DNA of 64,000 bases from Zasmidium citrigriseum (GCA_002786025.1 NHNW01000001.1:1-64000); one strand, 5' to 3'; positions 33,126-43,746 are shown, counted from the stretch's first letter. The notes: generated by a model not told the origin, from the letters alone. Numbers and translations: made by a program.

Positions 33126-33548
33126 TCAACTGCAATGCGCCCACCAGTCAGTGACATCGCCGCCCGGCTGTGCGTTTGGATAGCATCCATTGCCGTCAAC
33201 CCTGCATGGGTGGTCCTTTTGGTTGCATTATTAGTACGACTCTACTCTTTGATTGAATGGAATTTACTTACAGGATGACACCATTGTTGCCCCAGTTGTA
33301 GCTAGAAGTAAAGGATAGAGGTCAGCATATATCCCAGACACGTAAAGGGGTGGGTTCTGCCCTTGAGTTTACGCACTCCATCTTCCTGGCAATATCCGCG
33401 GCCATTGATTTCGTTCGGTATACAGGTCTGCCACGAATGAGCCTCAGTGAGCATATGAGAACTTGGAGTGATCAATCTTCACCCAGCCGGCAAAGGCGCT
33501 GGAAGCGTAAATGACGACGATGGTCGCGGTTGCGGTGATGAACTTCAT
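33126..33548 (-). CDS. Small secreted six-cysteine protein, copy 2 (78 aa)
   Basis: Four exons: 33483-33548, 33377-33427, 33272-33301 and 33126-33215. The introns are 55, 75 and 56 nt, all phase 0. Exon 1 again equals the signal peptide (MKFITATATIVVIYASSAFA). The mature chain has six cysteines spaced C-x10-C-x11-C-x5-C-x6-C-x16-C and the same GYCQE, QQWC and GNGCYPNAQP blocks. The two copies lie head to tail on the minus strand, so they arose by tandem duplication. Residues between the cysteines have diverged much more than the blocks, as expected under relaxed or diversifying selection. Exon 4 needs the acceptor ending AAAAG at 33216; the later CAG gives the wrong frame. No function assigned. 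Confidence 0.85.
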
Positions 33549-34471
33549 GGTGATAGTGGGAGTTGCTGAACTTCTGAGTTACAAGTCAAAGAATGCACAG
33601 CCTTATATCTCTTCAGACGTCAATCGTCTCTACTGACGACCACCTCTTCCGACAGATATCTGTACACTCGAATCCGAATGTATGCGAATTCACCGAGATT
33701 GCCGATGCTCGTGTGATTGGACCAAGTTCAAGCATACACATTACCGCTTACGGCCCATCGCAGCACCGGTGTTTGACCGGAGTCTGGGGATGACACAGTC
33801 ATCTTGGCTATGTCTTGGAACGATTTGGCTCCTATTGCGAACAGTCCATGTAAGCATGATCAGGGACATGGACAAGGCTGGGATCAGTGATCGCAGTTGG
33901 TATGGGGAAATATCCGGCGAGCGAGAGCTTGACTTTCGTTCGAATAGGTATTCATTCTCCGTTTACAGCGAAACCGCCCACTCGGAAAGCCATGTGAGGT
34001 CTTTGAGAACGGTATCACCGTCTTTATTTCGCCAGACCGAACGATGCAATGTAGAACTTGGCGGCTCTCAGCGGAATTCATGCCACTACCGACATTGCAA
34101 TGGGTTACGAAGACCAGACTATCTCATAATATCGACTCGCTCTCATGCTGTTGCTCACATGGCCAGGATCTCAATACTTTGTCAACACCGTCAGGATTCT
34201 TTCGTTGTGATCAAACGCCTTCCAGCAAATCAGCACCCAGCCGAGCCATTGTAATAAGGCTGATAAGCCAACATTTCCTGCGATTCTCCTCAACGAGGCA
34301 AACGCAAAGAGACGACGCACTCACAAATGTTCGAATGTATCCGGCCCAAACACTCCACTGCCACGTGCTGGATCAACAGGCATCGCTCGGGAGGCCTGGA
34401 CTCGCCTGCGGGAGACGAGGCTTGCATTAGGCTCGAGTGTATTCTCAGCCACGGCCGTAGACATCGTCACG
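33549..34471. other. Intergenic region, no gene seen
   Basis: About 920 bp. A plus-strand frame of 190 codons (33682-34254) has an odd composition, no domain and no good start, and I treat it as chance. No RNA gene or repeat is noticed. Confidence 0.45.
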
Positions 34472-36004
34472 ATGTCTTTTATCTTCGTCGGCTCAGCCAT
34501 ATCATGTACGAGTGTATCAAGAATGATTTCAACCAAGTATGTTCGACGCTTGCTCTTACACACGGCTTTAGTGGTGGCTCTGTCGCTGCTCACACTGAAG
34601 GTCCTGCTAAACGATGACTTCCGCATCACCAAAGCTGCCCCGAAAAGGCAGGAACTTGTCACGGTGCAGCGATGGCAACGACACCTTGATGAGCAAAGCA
34701 GCCTGTCGCCGAGCGATATCAATCGCGGAGATCTGGCAAGCATCAGGACAGCAGCCTTGCTGGATGGTTCTCAGGACGCTTCCCATGACAACGAAGCTGG
34801 ACTTTGCCCGTCTACCGCAGGAGCAGATGAAGTGCTCTTCATGATCAAGACTGGCGCCACAGAAGCATTGGACCGACTACCCATCCACATTAACACGACC
34901 CTCCGATGCTGGCCAAACGCCGTGGTATTCTCCGACTTTGCGGAAGAGATCGACAGCGTCACCCTCCATGATGCACTCGATGAGGTTGAAACTGGAATTC
35001 GACGCCACCATCGAGACTTCGATCTCTGGCGAAGGCTCAATGCCAGTGGAAGACAAGGACTGACGGAAGAAGATGTTCCTAAAGGCGCACCCAAGGAGAC
35101 ATCGAACGAGCTTGGCGGCGACTTGGGAAACGCAGGCTGGAAGATCGACAAGTACAAGAATCTGCCGATGATTGAGAAGGCGTTTCGAATGTACCCGAGC
35201 TTGAAGTGGTACATCTTCACGGATGCAGACACATTCATATCGCAGTCGAATTTGATGACTTGGCTGCACAAGCTGGACCATACACGGCCACTGTATCTGG
35301 GCAATCCATCCCGCATCGGAACTCAGACATTCGGTCATGGCGGCTCAGGCTATATCCTGTCTCATGCTGCAATGAAATCTGCAGCAACGACATACTCCGG
35401 AGAACGTGGGTACTGGGATGACTTCGCCGCCCAGAACTGGGCTGGTGACCATGTGCTTGCGACAATGCTGCAGAGGCGGCTGAACATTCCACTCACGTGG
35501 TCGTATCCAATGCTTCAAGCTGAGAGTCTCTTTGCGTTGGACTTTATGGAGAGCAAGTACTCTCGAAAGCTTTGCTGCTATCCTGCAGTCTCCTACCATC
35601 ACGAATTGCCAGAGACGATCGAGCTACTGTGGGAATTGGAGAGAAAATGGACTGCAGAACATCCAGCTCAACTGCCAATGCGTCACAGGGATGTCTTCCG
35701 GCAGCTTGTTGAACCGAGAATCGTTGCGAATAGCGGAGAAGACTGGGACAACATGTCTGATGATGCGGTCGATAGCTTGTATGTGGGTGGACCAAAGACG
35801 CTCGAGGAATGTCGGGAGACATGCGAGCGCAACAAGACCTGTATGCAATACTCGCTTTCAAAGACTGGATGCGGTACTTCTGCCTCTCCCAAATATGGAA
35901 GGACGAACCAACAAGGCACGAGGTCAGGCTGGCTACTCGACAGGATACGGGTAGTGGTGGTAGAATACGATGACTGCAGCGACGGCCGGTGGATCGTTCC
36001 ATAG
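34472..36004 (+). CDS. GT31/Fringe-like glycosyltransferase with PAN/apple-like tail
   Basis: 510 aa, one exon. A type II anchor near residues 28-47 (LLLHTALVVALSLLTLKVLL) implies a Golgi lumenal enzyme; a start at Met18 (34523) would also keep it. The catalytic part has KYKNLPMIEKAF, then WYIFTDADTF with the DAD motif that binds metal and nucleotide sugar. GHGGSGYILSHAAM and WAGDHVLATML follow, the order found in fungal Fringe-like GT31 proteins (DUF604 type). The end has a cysteine pattern, TLEECRETCERNKTCMQYSLSKTGC, like a PAN/apple module. The last 50 residues are basic and low in motif content. The donor and acceptor sugars are unknown. Confidence 0.85.
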   Translation: MSFIFVGSAISCTSVSRMISTKYVRRLLLHTALVVALSLLTLKVLLNDDFRITKAAPKRQELVTVQRWQRHLDEQSSLSPSDINRGDLASIRTAALLDGSQDASHDNEAGLCPSTAGADEVLFMIKTGATEALDRLPIHINTTLRCWPNAVVFSDFAEEIDSVTLHDALDEVETGIRRHHRDFDLWRRLNASGRQGLTEEDVPKGAPKETSNELGGDLGNAGWKIDKYKNLPMIEKAFRMYPSLKWYIFTDADTFISQSNLMTWLHKLDHTRPLYLGNPSRIGTQTFGHGGSGYILSHAAMKSAATTYSGERGYWDDFAAQNWAGDHVLATMLQRRLNIPLTWSYPMLQAESLFALDFMESKYSRKLCCYPAVSYHHELPETIELLWELERKWTAEHPAQLPMRHRDVFRQLVEPRIVANSGEDWDNMSDDAVDSLYVGGPKTLEECRETCERNKTCMQYSLSKTGCGTSASPKYGRTNQQGTRSGWLLDRIRVVVVEYDDCSDGRWIVP

Positions 36005-36195
36005 CGATAGTCGGCCCATCCGCCATTCTACACACTGTTCTATTCTGCAAGATCTTGGTTGGCGCCGGGCTTACAACATCGTCGTGGGCGATGCTTTTGG
36101 TTTGATGACGCCAAAAACATCCTGCTGGATCTCTCAAGACCACTTCCACAGTATTCCCACTTGGTGAGCTCTCAAATAAGACATAATATTCCTGT

Positions 36196-38190
36196 TTATC
36201 CATGGAGTTCCTCTGCCGCCCCGACTGCCGTACGAGACTGCTGTATGGCGATCAAATTCTTCAAGGTCTCAGCACCTGCGCTGCAGGACGATGCCGCCGC
36301 GTCGTCTCCCCAGCTTCGAAGACTGGAGCTTTCAGAAAATGCGTTGTTAAGCTGATGAAGTATGTTGCCTGAAAGACTCTCACACAAAACAGTCTCAAAG
36401 GCAGCAAGAAGTAGGCTCGCGGACTTCACGGCACGAGATATCTCCCACGCCAGCTTGACAATAGCAGGTGATAGCCGCCGTAGCTTGAGATATGTCGTGA
36501 TGAGAGAACAGAAGTTTGAAGTCATGTGATGGAAGTGCTGTACCCGTGCTTCCTTGCAAAGAGGTGTCATCACTGCGGCTCGAAGATGGAGTGAAGCTAT
36601 GAACAGGCTGAGATGTATCGTGAAGATCTGTCGCTCGAGCGTCGCCTGTACAGACTGTGGATGAGCCAGTGGCGTCTTGGAGCCAAATACGACCCGCTCT
36701 AATCGGTTGGTATGCTCCAGATATGAGTCAATGACACCTTTGTCCACTGAAGAGTTGTTGTTGTTTTCTCCATACGATTCCGACTGCCACTGAACCTGCA
36801 TGCAAACGAGATGGAACATGCAATCCGAGAACAAAAGTCGCGGAAGTTGTGCAAGGGCGTCCAGCCGAGCATCTAGGTCTCCGGCAAGGAAGATCGTCGG
36901 TGGCCTATCATAATTCATCGACAGTCTAGCATCCATCGTAAGAATCGCCTTCCAGAGGGGCTGAATGCTCTGGACACACTGGCAGTTCGGCAAGCGACAA
37001 CTGCAGTCAATTCTGCAATGTAGGCCTAGGCCCTGTGCTTGTCGAGTAGTCATCCCTAGCATTCCAACAGCGACTCCCGGATTGCCATCGTTGCATGCAA
37101 CGTGCTCAAGGATCAAAGTCGCTTGGATCGTCTCGGAATTTGGAGTGACGTAGTGGTTGGCGAGTTGTAGGCATTCAAAGGAGCAGGCCACGAAGACCCG
37201 ACATGATAAGGCGAGCTGGTTGTCGCCATTAGCGACAAGACAGCACTGACAGCCTGAAGCAAGTATAGCGAAGAGTAGAGCATACTCGGCCAACTTGCTG
37301 GGAGCCAGATCCGCAGCACGCTGCGCACAAGGGGATGAAATGGATTTCTCATCGACTTCTGCTACCAAGGTGTCGATCACCGTACACAGACTGCGCTCAA
37401 ACCGTGATGCATCGTGAAGCACTGGAAAGAAGGGCTGCGCCAGTTCCTGGTAAGCCCGATAGTATCGCACACACATCTCGGGAGAGGGCAGAGATCCGAG
37501 TATGTCATTCACGGTGACTCGAGCGGTGACATTCCAAAAGGTAGCGAATGGCCGTGAGATTGTACGATTGGTCAGCCCGAAGACCGTCTCGATGGATGCG
37601 CAAGGGGGAAGCACTTGCTCCGGGATGTGGATTAGAAGAGCCCGGAAGTAGTTTGCATGAGCAAAGCGGCCGACATATGTCACTTGGCTTGTGACGGGGT
37701 CCGTCTCGCAGCTTGACGTGGCTTCTGTGGCAATCGCATCGAGCAAGGAGAGCAGGTTGTGAGATTCGGTCGATGACGCAGCCGGTGAAATGTCACAGCC
37801 GTCCTTCCTTGCCGGTGTCCTAGATTTCCCATCATCGCCCTGCACCTGCGTTCTCGATGCCCGCCGTGTAGGAGGAGAGGGAGAAGGCTGCTGTCGGTCT
37901 GTGATGGGTGTGGTCTCGGCGCCAAGCTGACCTGGCTGTTGGTTCGGCAGCAACGCAGCCTTGTCGTAGACACAAAGTTGGGGATGATCGCGCCGTACGC
38001 ACGTACTACAAGGCTGCTGGGAGTCGCATCGCACTTTTCGCTTGTGGCAGATACGACATGATTTGGGTATCCGCCTACGGCGACGTCGGGCTGGGTTTGG
38101 TACTTGTGTGGTGGCCGTGTCTTCCATGTCGCTCATCGCCGAAGTACTCTTTGATGATATTGAGTCGTGCCAAGGAGACAAGTGATACAC
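36196..38190 (-). CDS. Zn2Cys6 fungal transcription factor
   Basis: 664 aa. The binuclear zinc cluster lies at about residues 44-73: C-x2-C-x6-C-x5-C-x2-C-x8-C (SCRICHKRKVRC ... CSTCVRR ... LC). It is preceded by a basic RRRRRR run. A proline/serine-rich linker follows, then a helix-rich middle homology region from about 200 on (AYQELAQPFFPVLHD, LGLHCRIDC, NYDRPPTIF). Nuclear, DNA binding, probably as a dimer on CGG half sites. An alternative start at Met19 (38136) is possible. It is divergent from the class III CoA-transferase across 598 bp, which suggests that it controls that gene or its neighbours. Confidence 0.93.
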   Translation of the reverse strand: MYHLSPWHDSISSKSTSAMSDMEDTATTQVPNPARRRRRRIPKSCRICHKRKVRCDSQQPCSTCVRRDHPQLCVYDKAALLPNQQPGQLGAETTPITDRQQPSPSPPTRRASRTQVQGDDGKSRTPARKDGCDISPAASSTESHNLLSLLDAIATEATSSCETDPVTSQVTYVGRFAHANYFRALLIHIPEQVLPPCASIETVFGLTNRTISRPFATFWNVTARVTVNDILGSLPSPEMCVRYYRAYQELAQPFFPVLHDASRFERSLCTVIDTLVAEVDEKSISSPCAQRAADLAPSKLAEYALLFAILASGCQCCLVANGDNQLALSCRVFVACSFECLQLANHYVTPNSETIQATLILEHVACNDGNPGVAVGMLGMTTRQAQGLGLHCRIDCSCRLPNCQCVQSIQPLWKAILTMDARLSMNYDRPPTIFLAGDLDARLDALAQLPRLLFSDCMFHLVCMQVQWQSESYGENNNNSSVDKGVIDSYLEHTNRLERVVFGSKTPLAHPQSVQATLERQIFTIHLSLFIASLHLRAAVMTPLCKEARVQHFHHMTSNFCSLITTYLKLRRLSPAIVKLAWEISRAVKSASLLLAAFETVLCESLSGNILHQLNNAFSESSSLRSWGDDAAASSCSAGAETLKNLIAIQQSRTAVGAAEELHG

Positions 38191-38788
38191 CAGGCATTGA
38201 AAAACGCCATCGAACTTGAGAAGGGAAGAGCGTTTAGCAGCGAACTTGCAAAGAAAGCCGAGGTATTGTGGCTGGAGTGTATATGATTACGCAGCATGGC
38301 CATTCGGCGCCGAGCAGCCTTGCTAACTCGGCGTTAAGGGCTTGATGACTTCCTTTTCGAGCGCAGGGGCAGGAGATCCCGCTTTCTAGAAGATGTCCTC
38401 TTTGGCAATGAATGAACATATGTGAATGATTTGTCAACATTGAATCTGCAAAGTATCGATCAGTTGATAGCCCGGTGTTCCTCCACGAGCAAACGCTCCC
38501 GTGTTTTATAATGCAAAGGCCAGTCTCAGAAAGCCTCGAAGCGTTCGGGAAATGTTTAGTTGCTCCTCCATCATAGCGTCGGGGCCGAGAAAGTGACAAA
38601 CCATCCGTCATGCTTAAGAGCGAGCGACTACGAGAAGTAATGTGCATTGACTGCTCAGCTATAATAAGACTATGTCCCCTTGATGTCACCTCCTGAAAGG
38701 AGCTGAGCAGTTGTCAACAACATTGGATTTTGGACCTCATCTTTGAGACAGCCTTTTGCCATCACAGCCTCGTGGTAATTTTGTCAAG
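38191..38788. promoter_or_regulatory. Bidirectional promoter, Zn2Cys6 factor / CoA-transferase
   Basis: 598 bp between divergent starts. A 151-codon minus-strand frame at 38234-38689 has no domain and random-looking content and is rejected. This is the natural place to look for CGG-triplet sites bound by the adjacent regulator. Confidence 0.45.
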
Positions 38789-40690
38789 ATGGCTTCTAAA
38801 GAAACCAGAAACAAACATTCTCCTGACGGCGACCATATTGATGTCTCACTGAGAGGCCCGCAGTCCGCGATACCCTCAGAGGCGAAGAGAATTCTCATGG
38901 CCACCCTGATCGAGAACCCACGTCTAGATATGCCGCCTTCGGTGACTGAACTCTCGACAATCGTTACCTTTACCCCGGACGTAGATGCGTTTCTGCCGAC
39001 GCCATTGAAGATGTCAGAATCTGCTTCAGCGCTATGGGCATGCATTGGGCTCTTCGCAAATGCCATCTGCCAGGAACGATACAACACACCCAAGCCGGAG
39101 ACGATTACCGTAGATGTATACTCGGCGACACTGATGCTTGCTTCAGTCTTTCTGTTCGGGATTGATGGAAAGCCTTTCGCTCAGACAGAAGCGGGATTGC
39201 GAAATCTGAATCTCGACAAAGGGCTCATGCGAGAGACGTACAGGGGAGCTGTCTCTAACATGTGAGATCCGATGTTGTATGGAAATGATACTATGCTTAC
39301 ACATTCCAGGTACAAGACAGCAGACGGCAAATACTTCCATCTGCATGGCAGTCTGAACGCCTCCCCCACGCTCGAGATGCTGCGCTTGCCTCTACATCGT
39401 CCCGACCTGGAAGGCAAGGAACACATCGAGACTGTCAAGGACATCTACAGAGAAAGAGTGGCTGAACTCGACGGTCTATCGCTAGAAGTGGAAGCAAACG
39501 AGAGGTGGCGACAGCCAGGTGTTATTTGCCGCACTGTTGATGAATATGCGGCCACCCCTCACGGGAAGGTCAACATAGAAGAGCCATTGTACAATATCAG
39601 CAAGATTCATGAAAAGCTACCTCCTGTGTCCTGGGCCGGGGGTAGCAAGATACGACGGCCGTTGGCAGGCATCAAAGTACTGGACCTGACCAAAGTGATT
39701 GCTGGACCAACAATTACACGAGTACTGGCCATGATGGGAGCAGATGTGCTGCGTGTATCTACAGATACTCAACCGGAGGCGTTAACTTTCGTTGCGGATG
39801 GACAAGTCGGCAAGCGCGATGCAGACATCAATCTGAAGACCTCGGAAGGCAAGCTCCAGCTTGATGCCCTGCTCAAAGACGCCGATGTTGTTGTTACTAG
39901 CTACAGAGCAGGTGTCTTGGATCGAGTGGGTTTAGGCAGAAACTGGGCTCATGAGCTGGCAAGACGGCGAGGGAAGGGGATTGTGTATTGCAGAGAGAAC
40001 TGCTATGGGTGGAACGGAGAATGGAGTCACCGAGCTGGCTACCAGCCCATCAGCGATGCTGTGAGTTCTGGCCCTCGAAGGTGTCGATATTTCACGACTG
40101 ACGCATCCAGGTGACTGGGGCCTCTTGGGAGCAGGGAAAGTTTTTAGGACTCAATGAACCAGTGATGCCTCTGCTCCCTAACTCAGACTCACAGTATGTT
40201 CCGGCCGTCATCGTTTTAAAGTGGAAAATTGACATTGTCTCGCAGGACGGGATTGACCGGCGCCATCTCCATTATGCAAGCTCTCTTGCGCAGATCGTCT
40301 GAGGGAGGCTCTTACAACATCGACATTTCCCTGAATCAGCTGAACAATTGGTTGATCCGAGAAGTGGGACTCCAAGATAAGCACATCCAAGCATCACTAC
40401 GAGCTATGCATCCTGGACTCCTTCCGCGGCATGATACCGGATTCTTCGAGATGGCTCCGATGGTTATTGAGACCATCAAGAATTCGAACGGCGTCGGTGC
40501 CGGCCAGCTTTGGGATCCAGCTAGGTTTACGAAGGGTGTTATACGATGGGGCAAAGAGGGTGAAGAAGCAGAGTATCTTGACTGGACGAGAATAATTTCC
40601 TTGAAAGACGAGAATGGAGATCCGGAGATTGTGTTCGACTTTGAACGAGGATCCTGTATGCCAGGCTCGGACAGGGCGGAGTGGCTATGA
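38789..40690 (+). CDS. Class III CoA-transferase (CaiB/BaiF family)
   Basis: 583 aa from four exons: 38789-39261, 39310-40060, 40111-40193 and 40246-40690, with introns of 48, 50 and 52 nt, all in frame. The start is gtcaagATGG; an in-frame ATG at 38756 is weaker. The family moves CoA between carboxylic acids through an aspartyl-CoA thioester intermediate. Seen: LAGIKVLDLTKVIAGPTITRVLAMMGADVLRV (starting about residue 283), the Rossmann-like core typical of CaiB, and YRAGVLDRVGLG. The segment NSDSQTGLTGA spans the last intron; its Asp lines up with the catalytic Asp of formyl-CoA transferase (GDSNTG). The fungal form has a long N-terminal extra domain, as here. Substrates unknown; carnitine-like or dicarboxylic acids are typical. 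Confidence 0.93.
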
Positions 40691-40823
40691 GCTCGAACAA
40701 GCAAGTTGGACTACGAGGCATCGAGTTCGACACGAACACTTTCTCGAAAGCACAAAACTGAACTCTTCATCTGGAACTTGACGACTGGCTTCATTTGCGG
40801 CTTCGAGATCTCTCTTACCTGTA

Positions 40824-41001
40824 GAATTTACCTCAAGCTTCACTTCTAACTTCACTTATAGTTCAATCTGGCTTTACTTCTAGCTTCACTTGTGACTTCA
40901 TTTACGACTGCACCAGGAATTAGCTCCTTACTATCTCCATTCCCTGACTACAATTTACATCGACTTCCTCTACACATTGGCGACCATGGTCATTCGCTTG
41001 G
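40824..41001. repeat. Direct repeat A, left copy, with 12-bp array 1
   Basis: A 178-bp segment that matches 42207-42390 in the same orientation. Shared stretches include AATTTACCTC, then a run of 12-bp units (minus orientation, CTTCACTTCTAR type, 40836-40908), CTATCTCC, ATATCGACT-like text and CGACCA..RTCATTC near the end. The copies flank the 258-aa gene. Confidence 0.75.
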
Positions 41002-41130
41002 AAGCTCAGGCTGGCTCGGCCCTTGCGTCATTGGCGCGATATCGTCATCGACTTCTGCTCTACTTTTTCGGCGCTCCGGCCATGATCTGAAGAACCTTGG
41101 TTACAGCTTTGTGCTTCCGTCTTCGCGATT

Positions 41131-41907
41131 ATGGAAGAAGAATGGCAAGCAGAGCACTTCAACAACCGTCGAATCGCCCACGGGAAAAAGGGCAAAGCAG
41201 CCAAAAAGGGAGGCATTTTCGACCCGAGGCGAGCATATGGCGTCTATCAACTGAAGTGTCCAGCTTTGGCGAAGATAACCAGACACAAACTACCAGATGG
41301 CTCATCCGATGCGACTCTGGAGATTCACGGCCCAGTCGAAGACCGCGATGATGCCCTAATGTGCACGCTCGCGCTCTCTGGCGTCCTATCGGGAGTGGCT
41401 GTGCTCGCCGGGAGCAGGAAAATTCTCAACTCGGTGGTCCGGGAGCTGGAAGATACTGAAGTTGATCAGGAGGCCAGCATCGATCATACGGCTGGGGATG
41501 TCGAAGGAGATGACGGAAGCAATGGCGGTGGTGACAGTACCCAGGAAGACTCAAATAATGAATATATCGAAAACTCAAAGAGCAGCATTGAGCTCGCAGA
41601 TGAGTGGGAGAGACGTCGTTACGCAGTCTTCGAGAAGAACACCTTCCGGTCGCCAAAGTTCTGGATGCGTTGGAAAGGAGTAGTCAGCACAAGCAACGAT
41701 GACGGCTCTGAAGGAGACAGCATTTCTCGGGTCGTAGAGGTCGATGGTGGCTACCTGGTATTCGCAGGTAATGACTGCGCAAGTTTCCAGGGCACTCTCA
41801 GCTGCGATGCTCTTGAGTGGAAGAATGTCAAGTTGTCTGGTTCGAAGATCATTTCAAAAGCTCGAGAGAGCAAGCTGTCGTGGAACGAGGTGACGGTGGA
41901 TCAATGA
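41131..41907 (+). CDS. Hypothetical protein with acidic linker (258 aa)
   Basis: A single-exon 258-aa protein. It has a basic N-terminus (about 1-35, GKKGKAAKKGG) and a middle alpha/beta part. An acidic, Asn/Ser/Gly-rich linker (about 118-150) is followed by a C-terminal beta-type module: RSPKFWMRWKG, GGYLVFAGNDCASFQGT, SCDALEWKNVKLSG. I recall similar GYLVFSGN...F.GT.S modules in many unannotated Dothideomycete proteins, with no function. It is enclosed by direct repeat A, so it may sit on a duplicated or mobile segment. No signal peptide. Confidence 0.65.
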   Translation: MEEEWQAEHFNNRRIAHGKKGKAAKKGGIFDPRRAYGVYQLKCPALAKITRHKLPDGSSDATLEIHGPVEDRDDALMCTLALSGVLSGVAVLAGSRKILNSVVRELEDTEVDQEASIDHTAGDVEGDDGSNGGGDSTQEDSNNEYIENSKSSIELADEWERRRYAVFEKNTFRSPKFWMRWKGVVSTSNDDGSEGDSISRVVEVDGGYLVFAGNDCASFQGTLSCDALEWKNVKLSGSKIISKARESKLSWNEVTVDQ

Positions 41908-42206
41908 GCATGTCTGCAACTGAAGGCGAACGAATGTCGACATTCCCAACGCTTCCATCAGGATTGAGCTCAGGACCGATTCGCTCGTCGTGTATTATTA
42001 GTCTCATCTACATTAATACACTCCAGACATGACTCTGCCTAGGGTCATTCACTTCTAACAGCTAGTCGACAAGGCATGAGGTTAGGCTTGCAGCCGGAAC
42101 GGATGCGAGGAACTCTGGCAGAGCACGATGAATGTAATGAGGGTCAATGGATTATGCCGCAGAGAGCACAAAGTGCCCGTATTGTTAAGATCTCCTTCTC
42201 ATGCTG

Positions 42207-42390
42207 GAAAATTTACCTCTAGCTTCATTTCTGACTTCACTTATAGTTGACCTCCGGTCTTACTTCTAGATTCACTCCTGGGTTCATTTACGGTTGGAAC
42301 AAGCATTGGATTCTTCCTATCTCCGTTGCCAGATTGATGTATATCGACTCCCTCTGGACATGTCTTGGCGACCAGGATCATTCACTTCGG
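42207..42390. repeat. Direct repeat A, right copy, with 12-bp array 2
   Basis: 184 bp aligned to 40824-41001, somewhat diverged. It includes AATTTACCTC, 12-bp units such as CTTCATTTCTGA and TTCACTCCTGGG (42220-42292), CTATCTCCGTTGCC, ATATCGACTCCCTCTGGACAT and CGACCAGGATCATTC. The distance between the copies is about 1.38 kb. Confidence 0.75.
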
Positions 42391-42540
42391 TGGCCTGTGC
42401 GCTGAGCGTGCATATCGATTGGCCGGCTGCGCTCGGTCCATTGCCTGAATTGGAAAGCAGTGACCAAAACCTTGCCACAACGCCCAATATGTCATGCACG
42501 ACGCTTCAGGTCGCTGTCTGGCCCCATCTCTGAAACATGA

Positions 42541-43038
42541 TCACATACTCTCCTGATACAGACTCTCCAACCCCATAACATCCACTCCCGGCCCCGGCAG
42601 AATCTCATGACTAACAAACCACCACTTGCCCCTGATCAGTCGATACTCCAGCCTCGTCATCGCCGGTCTTGCAATCCCGACCGGCTCGCCTGTAGCCAGC
42701 GACTGTGTGAAGACTTCTGCGTATGTGTGTGCGTTGTTGAAGTTGACCTCCATCTTCTCGACGTTGATTTTCCATTCGGGGTATGCAATGGCAAGCTTCT
42801 TCATCGAGCCGATAAAGGCATCGCGGCCGTTGAGACGGTTGTGTGCGCCGGAGAGTGCTTCAGGCTTTGTCGTGAAATTTTCCGAGACTATTTCCCAGAG
42901 AGGAGAATCCCATTCGCGGGCGTTAATGGTGTTGACGAAGGAGAAGGAGAGCTCTTCGATGTGGTTGCGCAGGCGATCCAGGGCAGGTGAGTTAGCCGTA
43001 GTAGGCTTATGGGTATTTCGTTCCGTCAAGGTAGCCAT
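42541..43038 (-). CDS. NTF2-like superfamily protein (165 aa)
   Basis: Starting at 43038 (atcATGGCT, a strong context) the product is 165 aa; an upstream in-frame ATG at 43131 would add 31 unremarkable residues. The fold signature is a leading helix (DRLRNHIEELSFSFVNTIN), WEIVSENFTTKPEAL, a helix with FIGSMKKLAIAYPEW, and sheet strands ending RLIRGKWWFVSHEILPGPG. This is the NTF2-like/SnoaL-like pattern. It is different in sequence from the one at 31716. Substrate or ligand unknown. Confidence 0.75.
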   Translation of the reverse strand: MATLTERNTHKPTTANSPALDRLRNHIEELSFSFVNTINAREWDSPLWEIVSENFTTKPEALSGAHNRLNGRDAFIGSMKKLAIAYPEWKINVEKMEVNFNNAHTYAEVFTQSLATGEPVGIARPAMTRLEYRLIRGKWWFVSHEILPGPGVDVMGLESLYQESM

Positions 43039-43579
43039 GATGGCAGACGAGGCCACGCAGCATCCCAGCCCTCTCTTAAGACTTGAGACGGGAAATGCAT
43101 CGCCTTTGTATCTTGCCTTTGTACGGGGCACAGAAAGGCGTCATGTGGCAGCTCTGAGGCTCTGCCTGCGAACGGTGCCTGAATCTAATGCACGATGCAG
43201 CCACCTGCGTGATCGAATTCCAGCCCCTCGGCGCCTCAAAACAGAGATCGTCTCCAATCTAACCAGGAGGCGGAGTGAGGCGGCCTCAAGCTCGCTGTAT
43301 CTGATGCCATCGCCCATGTGCCCTAAGTGCCACACTTGCCATAGAAAGTCAGAACCGGCCGGGGCGAAGCAAAATAGCTAGATCGATGTGGTGTATGCAA
43401 GCCTTTCAGCCTCAACTAGTCCAGACTCGTGGCCTAGGAACCTTATTCAGCGGATGACCAAACCATGGCCAAGACAACCGCCAAGACAACATCATCTCAA
43501 ATTTTTCGGAGTACAACTTTGGTACGTTCTGGAGAGATCTAGTCATTAGGGTACGTCAGGAAATGCAGGAGTATATTTT
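43039..43579. other. Intergenic region, no gene seen
   Basis: 540 bp upstream of the NTF2-like gene. It contains only short frames without features. It ends at the perfect 12-bp array 3. Confidence 0.4.
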
Positions 43580-43687
43580 GAAGTGAAGTAAGAGGTGAAG
43601 TCAGAAGTGAAAATAGGAATGAAGCCAGAAATGAAGCTAGAAGTGAAGTCGGAAGTGAACTCAGAAGTGAGCCCAGAAATGAACCCA
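43580..43687. repeat. 12-bp minisatellite, array 3 (nine units)
   Basis: Exactly 108 bp made of nine 12-bp units with consensus GAAGTGAAGYCA (for example GAAGTGAAGTAA, GAGGTGAAGTCA, GAAATGAAGCTA, GAAGTGAACTCA). It is the cleanest of five related arrays in this part of the window. It lies 60 bp past the end of the PHP gene. Confidence 0.92.
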
Positions 43688-43746
43688 CAGCCAAAGTTCC
43701 CAAGATAGAAGGTACAATCAAATGGCAGACACCTCCGTAAACGTCT

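Noticed and set aside
33682..34254. A 190-codon plus-strand frame between the six-cysteine genes and GT31
   Set aside because: No domain, no signal peptide and no strong start context; its composition looks like translated noncoding DNA.
38234..38689. A 151-codon minus-strand frame in the regulator/CoA-transferase promoter
   Set aside because: No domain, and it fills exactly the space needed for two promoters.
43580..43687. The 12-bp arrays as coding repeats or a CRISPR-like array
   Set aside because: A 12-bp period gives open frames on both strands by chance, no start or stop context fits a gene, and there are no spacers between conserved repeats as CRISPR would need.
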